From positions 2,728,001 through 2,792,000 of the forward strand of contig NC_018014.1 in the NCBI RefSeq assembly GCF_000265425.1: a stretch of 64,000 bases of DNA, in the 5' to 3' direction. Under the pieces are notes generated by a model, which saw nothing but the letters and a program-made list of their open reading frames with translations, did no database searches and was not told the DNA's origin. Both the position numbers and the translations under genes were made by a program. Shown piece by piece: positions 46,034 to 54,779 of the stretch. The stretch is from Terriglobus roseus DSM 18391 (GTDB lineage Bacteria; Acidobacteriota; Terriglobia; Terriglobales; Acidobacteriaceae). Every line of letters starts with the position of its first letter. The first letter of the stretch is position 1.

Positions 46034-46807
46034 TTGACCAGCGAGCATCGGACCGCCGTGAAAGTCGTGCTGAATGGTGGATTTGCTTACCTACCGGATG
46101 CTGGTCGCTCCTTTTCGCGCGGTGTGATCGCGCTCGATGGATACGTGTTTCGCCGTGTCCACTTACGGCGGGGGCTTCCACTGGAAGCCGGCTTGAGATT
46201 TGCGGCCGAATTCATCCGCGCCGCAGGACGGCCGATGCAGGCTTTCTGCGGCTGCGAACTCCGTATTCCCACCAGACTTTCCCGCACCGGGTTTGCGGAG
46301 TTTAACCGGCGCTCCATCGCCGCACTTGGCTCAAGCGGTTTCGAGATCGAGCCGGTGAACCCCGCCGCCCGCACCAACATGGCACCGGCGATTGGTGCAC
46401 CAACGGATGCGGCACTGGCTGCCTTTACCTTCGCCGTACCGAGCCGTTCCAGCCCAGAGGCGCAGGACTTTCTCATCTCAGGCAAGCCGGAACTTGCAAG
46501 CAATCCAGATCGCGTCATCGCGACCGGTGACATCTCGTCCAGCGGCATGCAGGAAAAAGCCGCCTTCGTCCTTGAAGAGCTGCAGCTTACCGTGCGGCAA
46601 CTTGGCGGGTATTGGGACAGGGTTACCGCAGGACAGATCTACACAAGGCATTCGATCGGAGATCTCGAGGGTGTATTCGCATCCGCCGGTTTACCGCTTA
46701 CCCGTTGCACCCACATTCCCGGCGACCCGCCTGTCTTTGGCCCGGACGGCGTACCGCTTGAGTTCGAGGTGGATGTGCGTTCGATCACGGTCGAAGAGAC
46801 GGCTTAG
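46034..46807 (+). CDS. RidA/CnbZ-like deaminase-family protein between pdxS and pdxT
   Basis: A 257-aa protein without signal or membrane segments. It resembles the CnbZ (2-amino-5-chloromuconate deaminase) group within the wider RidA-like set: FAYLPDAGRSFSRGVIALDG, CGCELRIPTRLSRTGFAEFN, NPAARTNMAPAIGAPTD and a C-terminal RCTHIPGDPPV segment. This match is by memory and moderate. RidA relatives hydrolyse reactive enamines and imines released by PLP enzymes. The TTG start has AAAAGGAG five bases upstream. It lies between pdxS and pdxT, with 35 bases to pdxT, so it is probably co-transcribed with pdxT. Confidence 0.6.
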   Translation: MTSEHRTAVKVVLNGGFAYLPDAGRSFSRGVIALDGYVFRRVHLRRGLPLEAGLRFAAEFIRAAGRPMQAFCGCELRIPTRLSRTGFAEFNRRSIAALGSSGFEIEPVNPAARTNMAPAIGAPTDAALAAFTFAVPSRSSPEAQDFLISGKPELASNPDRVIATGDISSSGMQEKAAFVLEELQLTVRQLGGYWDRVTAGQIYTRHSIGDLEGVFASAGLPLTRCTHIPGDPPVFGPDGVPLEFEVDVRSITVEETA

Positions 46808-46842
46808 TGCTCCGCGTCACGATGCAGCCGCTATGATGGCTT

Positions 46843-47445
46843 ATGGCCGACTCATCCACAGGCATTGCGCAACCAACCATCGGTATTCTCGCGCTGCAGG
46901 GCGCCTTTGACGCGCACGCGCGCATGTTGCAATCGCTGGGCGCGACGACCGTTCTGGTCCGCAAGCCGGAACAGCTCGCCACCATCGACGGCCTCATCAT
47001 TCCCGGTGGCGAATCGACCACATTTCTGAAGCACCTGGAGCGCGCCGGCTTCTTCGACGTGCTGGCTGAGTTCACGCGCACGAAACCCACCTTTGGCACC
47101 TGCGCCGGCGTCATCCTGATGGCAAAGACAGTGCTTAGCCCCACGCAGAAGTCCCTTGGCGTCCTCGACATCGCGATCGAGCGCAACGCCTACGGCCGTC
47201 AGAATGACTCACGCATCCTGGAAGCTGAAACTTCCCTGCCCGGCGGCCCAATCGAAATGGTCTACATCCGCGCACCGCGCATCACCGAGATGGGCCCCGG
47301 CGTTGAAGTCCTTGCAGAGCGCGAGGGTTCGCCTACGCTCGTCCGGCAGGGTCATCTGCTGGCGGCCACCTTTCATCCGGAGCTGTCGACGGATCCGCGG
47401 GTGCACCAGCTTTTCCTTGATCTTGTGAAGTCCGGCCGCAACTAG
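46843..47445 (+). CDS. pdxT: Pyridoxal 5'-phosphate synthase glutaminase subunit PdxT
   Basis: A 200-aa class-I glutamine amidotransferase that supplies ammonia to PdxS. Signatures: GILALQGAFDAHARML, the IIPGGEST loop, the nucleophile Cys87 in FGTCAGVILM and the catalytic His-Glu in ATFHPELS. Length is normal. It is separated from pdxS by the RidA-like gene, unusual because pdxS and pdxT are normally adjacent. Confidence 0.96.
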   Translation: MADSSTGIAQPTIGILALQGAFDAHARMLQSLGATTVLVRKPEQLATIDGLIIPGGESTTFLKHLERAGFFDVLAEFTRTKPTFGTCAGVILMAKTVLSPTQKSLGVLDIAIERNAYGRQNDSRILEAETSLPGGPIEMVYIRAPRITEMGPGVEVLAEREGSPTLVRQGHLLAATFHPELSTDPRVHQLFLDLVKSGRN

Positions 47446-47540
47446 CGTTCGATTTCCGCAGCAATCTCTGCAGATTTACGCCGCACGGGTTTTCACCGAT
47501 GCGGTCACGGAGTACACTCAGGGCCAACAGCGCCTGCGCC

Positions 47541-48320
47541 ATGCCTGCCATTCTTCATCCCGATGAGGTCGTCGAAAAGCGACCATCCCGCCGTATCGAC
47601 GAGGGCGATACGGGTGGCGGACGTCTGCCACCCATCGAGCCGAAGCACACCGGCGGCGGTGGCGATGGCGACAACTGGAACAACAAACCGGTAGGCCGTC
47701 GCGGACCACGTGAGCGCCTGGGTAACTATCGTCGCGGCCTCTTCTTCGCGCTGGCCGGCGACCTGATGTTCTTCGTCGCCATCGTCTGCGCCTTCTTCGC
47801 AACCAAGCACTCCGGACACATCGACGCCTACAACCACTGGGTGTACTCGTGGGTTCCCATCGCGATCCCGTCGATCTTATGGCTGAACACGGGCGCCCTG
47901 CTGATCTCCTCGATCACCATCGAACTGGCGCGGCGGTCCATCTTCCGCGAGATTGACGTGATGGAAGAGTGGCTGGGCATGGGAACGCCCACACGGAAGC
48001 GTGTGATGCCGTGGCTGGCTGTGTCTACCCTGCTGGGGTTGACGTTCTTATGGGGACAGTACCTGGCGTGGAAGCAACTGGCGCGTGAGCCAATCTTCGT
48101 GCGCGGAAACCAGTCATCGCGCTTCTTTTACCTGATCACCGGCATCCACGGCGTGCACCTGCTGCTGGGGATCGCGCTGCTCATCGCTGCGTTCATCGGC
48201 ATGCGGACGGTAAAACAGATCGAGTCGCGGCAGATCCTGGTCGACTGCAGCGCATGGTACTGGCACACCATGGGTGCTCTCTGGATCTTCCTGTTTGGCC
48301 TGCTCATCTACGGCCAGTAG
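47541..48320 (+). CDS. Cytochrome c oxidase subunit III-type protein
   Basis: A 259-aa protein with a soluble Gly/Asp-rich N-terminus of about 65 residues and five predicted membrane helices: RRGLFFALAGDLMFFVAIVC, WVPIAIPSILWLNTGALLIS, PWLAVSTLLGLTFLWGQYLA, FYLITGIHGVHLLLGIALLI and WYWHTMGALWIFLFGLLIYG. The GIHGVHLLLG and WYWHTMGALWIF signatures are typical of heme-copper oxidase subunit III. The start at 47541 (MPAILHPDE) is preferred over 47499. No other oxidase subunits lie nearby, so it is an isolated paralogue or part of a split operon. Confidence 0.8.
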   Translation: MPAILHPDEVVEKRPSRRIDEGDTGGGRLPPIEPKHTGGGGDGDNWNNKPVGRRGPRERLGNYRRGLFFALAGDLMFFVAIVCAFFATKHSGHIDAYNHWVYSWVPIAIPSILWLNTGALLISSITIELARRSIFREIDVMEEWLGMGTPTRKRVMPWLAVSTLLGLTFLWGQYLAWKQLAREPIFVRGNQSSRFFYLITGIHGVHLLLGIALLIAAFIGMRTVKQIESRQILVDCSAWYWHTMGALWIFLFGLLIYGQ

Positions 48321-48325
48321 CTCCC

Positions 48326-48360
48326 GACACTGCCATCCCGTGGTCGAGGATGACAGTGTC
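48326..48360. terminator. Hairpin between convergent genes
   Basis: GACACTG-C-CATCC pairs with GGATG-A-CAGTGTC (12 pairs, one mismatch) around nine bases. It lies between the subunit III gene and the convergent M20 peptidase. There is no long T-tract. Confidence 0.65.
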
Positions 48361-48365
48361 TCGGC

Positions 48366-49394
48366 CTAGAGACCAGCAGCCAGTCCGCTGACAAGTTCGG
48401 CGTACTTCTCAACAGCGTCCAGCAGTTCAGACTTGAGCACCTTCTCCTCGGGCGTGTGCGCGACATGAATGGTTCCAGGTCCCAGCAGCATCGGCTCACC
48501 CCAGTTCGTCAGCGAGGAAATGTCCGTGGCGTACTTCGCCACCATCGTCTCCCAGCCCGGCATGCGCTTCATGCGGACGGCGGACAGGTCGAGCGCAAAC
48601 TTCACATCGCAGCGGTTCGCAACCACCCGCTCCACAATGTCCTTCACGTCGCGCGAATCGCCAATGGTGCGGATCAATACGTGCGCCTCGGCCGCGTCGG
48701 CGATCACATTCGGAGCTCGTCCGCCGCTGACCAGGCCGGTATTCACCGTCGTCTCACCGATCTCGGCATCCACCGGAAACTCTGTCCGCTGCAGCTCGTG
48801 CAGGACGTCGATCAGCTTGTTGATCGCGGAGTCGCCAAGCTCGGGGTACGCCGAATGGGCCATCTTGCCGCTGGCGCGAAGTTCCACCCGCAACGCGCCC
48901 TTGGTGGCGAGCGCTAGTTTGTTCTCCGTCGGTTCGCCATTGATCAGGTAGCGCGAGCCGTGTCCATCAAGATTCGCCACCTTAGCACCGGCGGAGTCAC
49001 GCTCTTCACCGACGACGTAAAGCAAGCCAACTGCAACGCCGCCCTTCAGAAGCTTCTCTGCGGCGCACACCTGCGATGCGAGGATGCCCTTGGCATCGCA
49101 CGAACCGCGGCCGTACACGTACACGTCGTCTTCGCTCGATTCGAAGTACGGCGGCACCGTATCAAAGTGCGTCGACAGGGTGATCAGCGGCGACGAGCCG
49201 GGCATGGTCGCATAGACATTGAAACGCTCACCGGATGAGCCGTTGATCCCCGGCTGCTCCACCTTCTGCCGCTCCACGTTGTAGCCAAGCCCGCGCAGAT
49301 ATTCGTCAAGAAACACGCCGCAGCGGCCTTCGTTGTAGGTCGTCGATTCGATGTCGACAAGCTTTCGTGTCAGCGCAATTGGATCGATGGACAT
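48366..49394 (-). CDS. M20-family metallopeptidase (ArgE/DapE-like)
   Basis: A 342-aa zinc peptidase. Visible signatures: LITLSTHFDTVPPYF (first metal His-Asp), VYGRGSCDAKGILASQ (bridging Asp), VVGEERDSAGAK (catalytic Glu-Glu), LVELRASGKMAHSAYPELGDSAINKLIDVL (dimerisation lid) and a C-terminal GPGTIHVAHTPEE metal-binding region. Typical substrates are N-acyl amino acids or dipeptides; specificity cannot be read. Start taken at 49394 because the long frame upstream lies over the divergent hydrolase. Its promoter shares a 42-base intergenic region with that gene. Confidence 0.85.
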   Translation of the reverse strand: MSIDPIALTRKLVDIESTTYNEGRCGVFLDEYLRGLGYNVERQKVEQPGINGSSGERFNVYATMPGSSPLITLSTHFDTVPPYFESSEDDVYVYGRGSCDAKGILASQVCAAEKLLKGGVAVGLLYVVGEERDSAGAKVANLDGHGSRYLINGEPTENKLALATKGALRVELRASGKMAHSAYPELGDSAINKLIDVLHELQRTEFPVDAEIGETTVNTGLVSGGRAPNVIADAAEAHVLIRTIGDSRDVKDIVERVVANRCDVKFALDLSAVRMKRMPGWETMVAKYATDISSLTNWGEPMLLGPGTIHVAHTPEEKVLKSELLDAVEKYAELVSGLAAGL

Positions 49395-49436
49395 GCACAC
49401 AAGGATACCCGACGAAGTCGCCGCTATCATCGAAGC

Positions 49437-50144
49437 ATGGCTGCAACCATTCAAACGATCGAGACACTGCGCGGACCCGCGGGGCGGCTGGAGGCGTTGC
49501 TCAACGTCGGCAACAGCGCCGCAACTTACTCCGCGCTGGTCTGTCATCCGCATCCGCCGTCGGGCGGCACCATGCATACCAAGGTGGTCTATCAGGCCGC
49601 GAAGGGATTCTCGCACTTCGGTGTGCCGGTACTCCGCTTCAACTTCCGCGGGACAGGCCGCAGCGAAGGCGTCCATGACAACGGCCCCGGCGAGATCGAA
49701 GATGTTCGCGCTGCGATCAATTGGCTCGATCATGAGTTCGGTCTGCCGATCCTCCTTGCAGGCTTCTCCTTCGGTGCGAACATCGCCTTCCGCGCGGGCT
49801 GCGGCGATCCACGCATCAAGGGCCTCATCGGCCTTGGAATGCCGGTGGAGGCGGGCGGGCGCAAGTACAGCTATGAGTTCATGAGGGACTGCACCGCACC
49901 GAAGCTCTTCCTCACCGGTGCAGAAGATCCCTTCGCTCCGAGAGAGCTGATGGAGGAAGTCTTCGCGAACGCACCCGGCGACACCGAGATGCGCTGGATC
50001 GAGGGCGCGGAGCACTTCTTCGCGGGCGTGCCGTCCTCGCCCGCAGTCAAGCTCGACCGCATGCAGCTCGCGCTGCGCGAATGGCTCCACGCGCACTTCT
50101 TCCGGCAGACACCCGTCGTTGAGGCGGCTCGCGAGGCAAGATAG
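49437..50144 (+). CDS. Alpha/beta hydrolase
   Basis: A 235-aa cytoplasmic hydrolase of the dienelactone-hydrolase-like (COG2945-type) group. CHPHPPSGGTMHTKVV, FNFRGTGRSEG, the nucleophile Ser111 in LAGFSFGAN, an Asp in GAEDPFAP and a His in GAEHFF form a full catalytic set. Substrate unknown. Divergent from the M20 peptidase. Confidence 0.82.
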   Translation: MAATIQTIETLRGPAGRLEALLNVGNSAATYSALVCHPHPPSGGTMHTKVVYQAAKGFSHFGVPVLRFNFRGTGRSEGVHDNGPGEIEDVRAAINWLDHEFGLPILLAGFSFGANIAFRAGCGDPRIKGLIGLGMPVEAGGRKYSYEFMRDCTAPKLFLTGAEDPFAPRELMEEVFANAPGDTEMRWIEGAEHFFAGVPSSPAVKLDRMQLALREWLHAHFFRQTPVVEAAREAR

Positions 50145-50216
50145 ATCGAGCTCCCAGGTGGCATTTCCCGCACCCGGGAACGTACTCTCTTCCTGCGCGG
50201 AAGTCCGGCGATCTAC

Positions 50217-50372
50217 ATGGTTTTGCAGTGCGAGCTATGGGAAAACGTAGACCGCTTTACGCCCAGCGGTCAGCGGTATGATGAACTGGTATTGACAAGC
50301 CATTTCCACCAACTGGACCGCATATTTGATGACGTCTATCGCCATAAGCGATTGGCCTCCAACGTGCAATAG
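50217..50372 (+). CDS. Possible small protein, 51 aa
   Basis: ATG 50217 to TAG 50372, in a 280-base gap otherwise without a gene. The translation has protein-like composition (ELWENVDRFTPSGQRYDELV, then HFHQLDRIFDDVYRHKR) rather than the Arg/Ser/Pro bias of shadow frames. No good ribosome-binding site is visible, so it may be a remnant or may belong to a longer unit. I do not recognise it. Confidence 0.4.
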   Translation: MVLQCELWENVDRFTPSGQRYDELVLTSHFHQLDRIFDDVYRHKRLASNVQ

Positions 50373-50425
50373 AAGGTGATGAGCGCGCGTTTCGCGATAC
50401 GTCGCCGGAGATCAAGACCGAAGGA

Positions 50426-53362
50426 ATGGGCAAGGCGCTACAAACCCGCGTAACCGCCGTTGTGTTGGCGATCGTGACCCTACTGGTCTGCGCGCTGGGC
50501 ATTGCCAATTTTCTTCAGGAGAGCTCGTACGAGGCGCCGACGGACGGCGTCTGGTGGATTGAAGGCACCGGTGGCCTGCTGGCAGAGCGCGTCCCTGCGA
50601 ACTCGCCTGCGCATCGCGCTGGCGTCCGCGAAGGCGATCTACTTGTCACGGCCAACAAGCGCAACACACTAGCTGCCCCGGCTCTGCAGCGTGAGATGGG
50701 CCACACCGGCACATGGGGCCACATCAATTACTCGTTGATGCGCGGCAAGGCGCCACTCGAAGTCCCCGTCATTCTCGAGCCGACCGACCGCAGCCGCAAC
50801 CAGGGTCTTCGTCTCATTGCGCTGGCTTACCTTGCCATCGGCATGTATGTCCTGCTGCGACGCTGGACTGCGCCAAAGGCGATGCACTTCTACGTCTTCT
50901 GCCTCGTCAGCGGCGTCCTTTACAGCTTCCGCTACACGGGCGTCTTCGACACGCTGGATTGGATCTGCTACTGGGGCGTGCTGGCTGCGGGAGCACTGCA
51001 ACCCGCCCTCTTCCTGCACTTCGCCGTCTCGTTTGGCGACATGACGCAGTCCCTGCGCCGCAAGGCATTGGTTGCGTTGATCTACATTCCGGGCGCGGTC
51101 GAGTTCGGCCTGCAGATCGAGGCCATCACACGCTGGTCGGCGACCGAGCGGCTGAAGCATCGGCTGGATCAGATTGGCGTGGGCTATCTCGCGCTGTATT
51201 ACGTGATCGCAGCGGTTGTCTTCTGGTTCCGGTACCGCGCGTCCGACAAGCCGCTGGAGCGGCAGCAGTTGAAGTGGCTGACGCGCGGCACACAGCTCTC
51301 CGTCATCCCGTTCACTGCGCTCTACGCAATTCCCTACCTTGCGGACGCGGACGTTCCCGTCGCACTGGCCCGCGCCGCCGGATTCGCGCTGATCTTCCTG
51401 CCTCTCACCTTCGCGTGGGCCATTGTTCGCTACCGCCTGATGGACACGGACCTGATCTTCAAGCGTGGTGTCACCTACACGCTCGCGACGGCCGCGCTTA
51501 TCGGCGTCTACTTCGGCGTGGTCGCCCTGTCGGCAGAGGTGGTGCACACCCGCCTGCCCAGCCTGCGGATCTGGGGACTGCTCGCCGGTATCATCGCCAC
51601 CGCGCTGATCTTCGAGCCGATCAAAGCAGCCATCCAGGCGCGTGTCGACCGGCTCTTCGACCGCAAGCGGTACGACTATCGCGAGACGCTGATCGAGTTC
51701 AGCCGCGGCCTCTCTTCGCAGACAGATCTGCCGACGCTCTCGCGCTCTATCGTGGAGCGGCTCTCGCAGACACTTCTGGTTTCGCGCGTTGCAGTCTTCG
51801 TCGCATCGGACGACGGAACCGGCCGAGACTTCTCGCTGGCAGCATCCCACGGTCTGCCCGACAACATCCTCGTCGACCTGCCCACGCAGACCTCGCGCGA
51901 CTCCTTCCTCAACTTCGGTCTGCTTTCTCAGGACCACATCTTCTTTGAGAATCCGCAGCAGTTGCTGCACCTGGAGCCGGCTGAGCAGCGGATGGCATCG
52001 CTGCTGGACCTGAACTACTACCTGCCGTGTCGCGTCTCCCGCCAGGGACACGCCTCGCGCACCATCGCCGTCATCGGCCTGGGCCGCACGCAGGAAGGTG
52101 ACTTCCTCTCCTCCGAAGACATGGAGCTGCTGAGCTCCCTCGCCGGATACATCGGCATCGCCATCCAGAACGCGCAGCTCTTCTCGCGGCTGGAGCAGCA
52201 GATCACCGAGTTTGAGCGCCTGAAGGAGTTCAACGAGAACATCGTCGAATCCATCAAGGTCGGTATCTTCACTCTGGACCTGAACAACGCCGTCGAGAGT
52301 TGGAACGCCGAGATGGAAGTGATGTACGCGCTCCCGCGTGCGGACGCCATCGGCCGCAACGTTGCCGAACTCTTCCCGAGCACGTTTCTCGAACCCTTCT
52401 TCGAGGCCCATAACCAGCCCGGAACGCATCACCTGTCAAAGGTACGGTTGGATCTGCGCACCGGCGAAAGCCGCACGGCCAACATCGCCATTGCCCCACT
52501 GCTAACGCGCGACTTCGTCTCCGTTGGCTCCATCGTCATGATGGAAGACATCACGGATCGCACTCGCCTGGAAGGTCAACTGACACAGGCTGAGAAGCTG
52601 TCCTCCATAGGCCTACTCGCTGCGGGCGTAGCGCACGAGGTGAACACGCCACTCGCCGTGATCTCGTCCTACGCGCAGATGCTCCAGAAGCACACGCGCG
52701 ACGATCTGCGCCTTGCTCCGATCCTCGAAAAGATCACGCAGCAAACCTTCCGCGCGTCGGAGATCGTCAACGGCCTGCTGAACTTCTCGCGGACCAGCTC
52801 GACGGTCTTCGCCTCTCTCGATCTGAACGCGGTGCTTCGCGAGACACTGACGCTGATCGATCACCAGCTCCGCACAGCTCGTGTCACCGTCGACGCGGAC
52901 CTGCAGGCAACGCTGCCACGCATCTACGGCAGCCAGGGCAAACTGCAGCAGGTGATCCTGAATCTTCTGTTGAACGCCAAAGACGCCATGAACGACGGCG
53001 CCGGCGGCACCATCCGCCTGGTCACCTATGACAACGGCAACGACGTGACACTGCGTATCTCCGATACTGGCTCCGGCATCGATCCGGAGCACCTCCATCG
53101 CATCTACGATCCGTTCTTCACCACGAAAAATGCGCCTCGTCAGGGGCAGCATAAGGGGACCGGATTGGGGTTGTCGGTTTCTTATGGCATCGTGCAGGAG
53201 CATAATGGCCGTATCGCGGTGGAGAGCACCGTCGGCGTGGGCACCACGTTCACGCTCGACTTCCCCATCGAGCCATCGCCCAAGGATGACCCAAGCGCGC
53301 AGCGCGAACCGTCCAAATCACAGGCGATCGATCCCATCGAAGCAAGGACCGTGAATGCCTGA
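50426..53362 (+). CDS. Membrane histidine kinase with PDZ, seven-helix, GAF and PAS domains
   Basis: A 978-aa sensor kinase. A first membrane helix (about 8-28) is followed by a periplasmic PDZ-like domain (about 40-110: GLLAERVPANSPAHRAGVREGDLL), then about seven more helices to residue 395, a GAF domain (about 430-600), a PAS domain (about 605-715), HisKA with His737 in AAGVAHEVNTPLAVISSYAQ, and HATPase (N box LLNAKDAMND, G boxes DTGSGI and GTGLGL). Its stop overlaps the start of the sigma-54 response regulator by eight bases, so they form a cognate pair. The PDZ suggests sensing of misfolded or peptide ligands in the periplasm. Confidence 0.9.
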   Translation: MGKALQTRVTAVVLAIVTLLVCALGIANFLQESSYEAPTDGVWWIEGTGGLLAERVPANSPAHRAGVREGDLLVTANKRNTLAAPALQREMGHTGTWGHINYSLMRGKAPLEVPVILEPTDRSRNQGLRLIALAYLAIGMYVLLRRWTAPKAMHFYVFCLVSGVLYSFRYTGVFDTLDWICYWGVLAAGALQPALFLHFAVSFGDMTQSLRRKALVALIYIPGAVEFGLQIEAITRWSATERLKHRLDQIGVGYLALYYVIAAVVFWFRYRASDKPLERQQLKWLTRGTQLSVIPFTALYAIPYLADADVPVALARAAGFALIFLPLTFAWAIVRYRLMDTDLIFKRGVTYTLATAALIGVYFGVVALSAEVVHTRLPSLRIWGLLAGIIATALIFEPIKAAIQARVDRLFDRKRYDYRETLIEFSRGLSSQTDLPTLSRSIVERLSQTLLVSRVAVFVASDDGTGRDFSLAASHGLPDNILVDLPTQTSRDSFLNFGLLSQDHIFFENPQQLLHLEPAEQRMASLLDLNYYLPCRVSRQGHASRTIAVIGLGRTQEGDFLSSEDMELLSSLAGYIGIAIQNAQLFSRLEQQITEFERLKEFNENIVESIKVGIFTLDLNNAVESWNAEMEVMYALPRADAIGRNVAELFPSTFLEPFFEAHNQPGTHHLSKVRLDLRTGESRTANIAIAPLLTRDFVSVGSIVMMEDITDRTRLEGQLTQAEKLSSIGLLAAGVAHEVNTPLAVISSYAQMLQKHTRDDLRLAPILEKITQQTFRASEIVNGLLNFSRTSSTVFASLDLNAVLRETLTLIDHQLRTARVTVDADLQATLPRIYGSQGKLQQVILNLLLNAKDAMNDGAGGTIRLVTYDNGNDVTLRISDTGSGIDPEHLHRIYDPFFTTKNAPRQGQHKGTGLGLSVSYGIVQEHNGRIAVESTVGVGTTFTLDFPIEPSPKDDPSAQREPSKSQAIDPIEARTVNA

Positions 53363-54770
53363 GGCATTACCCGACAACACACTCGCACTCGGCGCACGCA
53401 TTCTCATCATTGACGACGAAGCCGCCATCCGTGACTCTCTCGAAGCACTTTTGACCCTGGAAGGCTTCACCGTCGATCTGGCCCCGGAAGGCATCAGCGG
53501 CCTCGAAGCGCTCGCTGGCGGTCAGTACGACCTGCTGCTGCTGGACCTGTCCATGCCGGGCGAGAGCGGCATCGACCTGCTGCCCCGCATCAAGCGTATG
53601 CGGCCCGAACTCCCCGTCATCATGATTACGGCCTTCGGCACCGTCGGCAACGTCGTCGACGCACTCCGTGCGGGCGCCGATAACTTCGTCCAGAAGCCCT
53701 GGGATAACGAGAAGCTCCTGGCGGACATGCGGACCGCGATCGCGAAGCATCGCTCGCAGCAGGAGGTCGTTCAGCTTCGTAAGACCTTGAAGCAGCGATA
53801 CAGCTTCGACAACATCATCGGCAAGTCCGACATCATGGCGAAGCTGCTGGACACCGTCGCACAGGTCGCACCCGCGAAGACCACCGTCCTCATCCAGGGC
53901 GAGAGCGGCACCGGCAAGGAACTCATCGCCAAGGCCATCCACACGGCCAGCCCGCGCCGCGACAAGCCCTTCGTAGCCATCAACACGGGCGCCGTACCGA
54001 CCGACCTGCTGGAGTCCACACTCTTCGGACACGTGAAGGGCGCCTTCACCTCCGCCGTTGCGGCGAAGAAGGGCCTCTTCGAGGTCGCGGACGGCGGCAC
54101 ACTCTTCCTCGACGAGATCGGCACCATGCCCATCGAGACGCAGGCCAAGGTGCTGCGTGCACTGCAGGAGCGCCGCTTCATGCCCGTAGGTGGCACCGCC
54201 GAGATCGCAGTGGATGTGCGCATCGTCGCCGCCACCAACGTGAACCTGCAGGCCGCTGTTCGCGACGGACGCTTCCGCGAAGATCTTTACTATCGCCTCT
54301 CCGTCATCACGCTCGATCTGCCGGCACTGCGCCAGCGCAAGGAAGACGTTCCGCTGCTTGCCGCTCACTTCCTGCGGCACTACAGCGAAGAGAACGGCTT
54401 TGAGCTGCGCACACTCTCGCCCGACGCTTTGCGCGCCATGCTCGACTACGACTGGCCCGGCAACGTCCGCGAACTCGAGAACGCCATGGAGCGCGGCGTC
54501 GTGCTCTCCGGCGGCCCCAACATCACGCTCGACCTGCTGCCGCAACAGTTGAGCGGCACCGTCTATACCGCGGCTGTGCTCGACCACAAGACCGACGCCT
54601 CCCTCTTCGACATCATGGAAGAGATCGAGCGCCGCATCCTGGCCGACCGCCTCGAACGCTGCAACTGGAACCAGACCGAGGCCGCAGAGTTCCTGCGCAT
54701 CCCTCTAAGCACCCTGAACCAGAAGATCAAACGCCTGAACGTCGAGATCAAGAAACGCCACCGCGACTAA
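53355..54770 (+). CDS. NtrC-type sigma-54-dependent response regulator (GAFTSA variant)
   Basis: A 471-aa regulator: receiver domain (about 15-125) with phospho-acceptor Asp64 in LLLDLSMPG and Lys near FVQKPW; AAA+ domain (about 150-385) with Walker A GESGTGKE, the sigma-54 contact loop HVKGAFTSA, Walker B GGTLFLDEIG and VAATNVNL; Fis-type HTH (about 425-471: WNQTEAAEFLRIPLSTLNQKIKRL). The contact loop is GAFTSA rather than GAFTGA. It needs RpoN to activate promoters; its targets are unknown. It overlaps the kinase by eight bases. Confidence 0.9.
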   Translation: MPEALPDNTLALGARILIIDDEAAIRDSLEALLTLEGFTVDLAPEGISGLEALAGGQYDLLLLDLSMPGESGIDLLPRIKRMRPELPVIMITAFGTVGNVVDALRAGADNFVQKPWDNEKLLADMRTAIAKHRSQQEVVQLRKTLKQRYSFDNIIGKSDIMAKLLDTVAQVAPAKTTVLIQGESGTGKELIAKAIHTASPRRDKPFVAINTGAVPTDLLESTLFGHVKGAFTSAVAAKKGLFEVADGGTLFLDEIGTMPIETQAKVLRALQERRFMPVGGTAEIAVDVRIVAATNVNLQAAVRDGRFREDLYYRLSVITLDLPALRQRKEDVPLLAAHFLRHYSEENGFELRTLSPDALRAMLDYDWPGNVRELENAMERGVVLSGGPNITLDLLPQQLSGTVYTAAVLDHKTDASLFDIMEEIERRILADRLERCNWNQTEAAEFLRIPLSTLNQKIKRLNVEIKKRHRD

Positions 54771-54779
54771 CGGCGACGC

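Noticed and set aside
50669-52432. 587-codon minus-strand frame opposite the sensor kinase
   Set aside because: Asp/Glu/Arg/Gln-biased antisense translation of a clear kinase gene.
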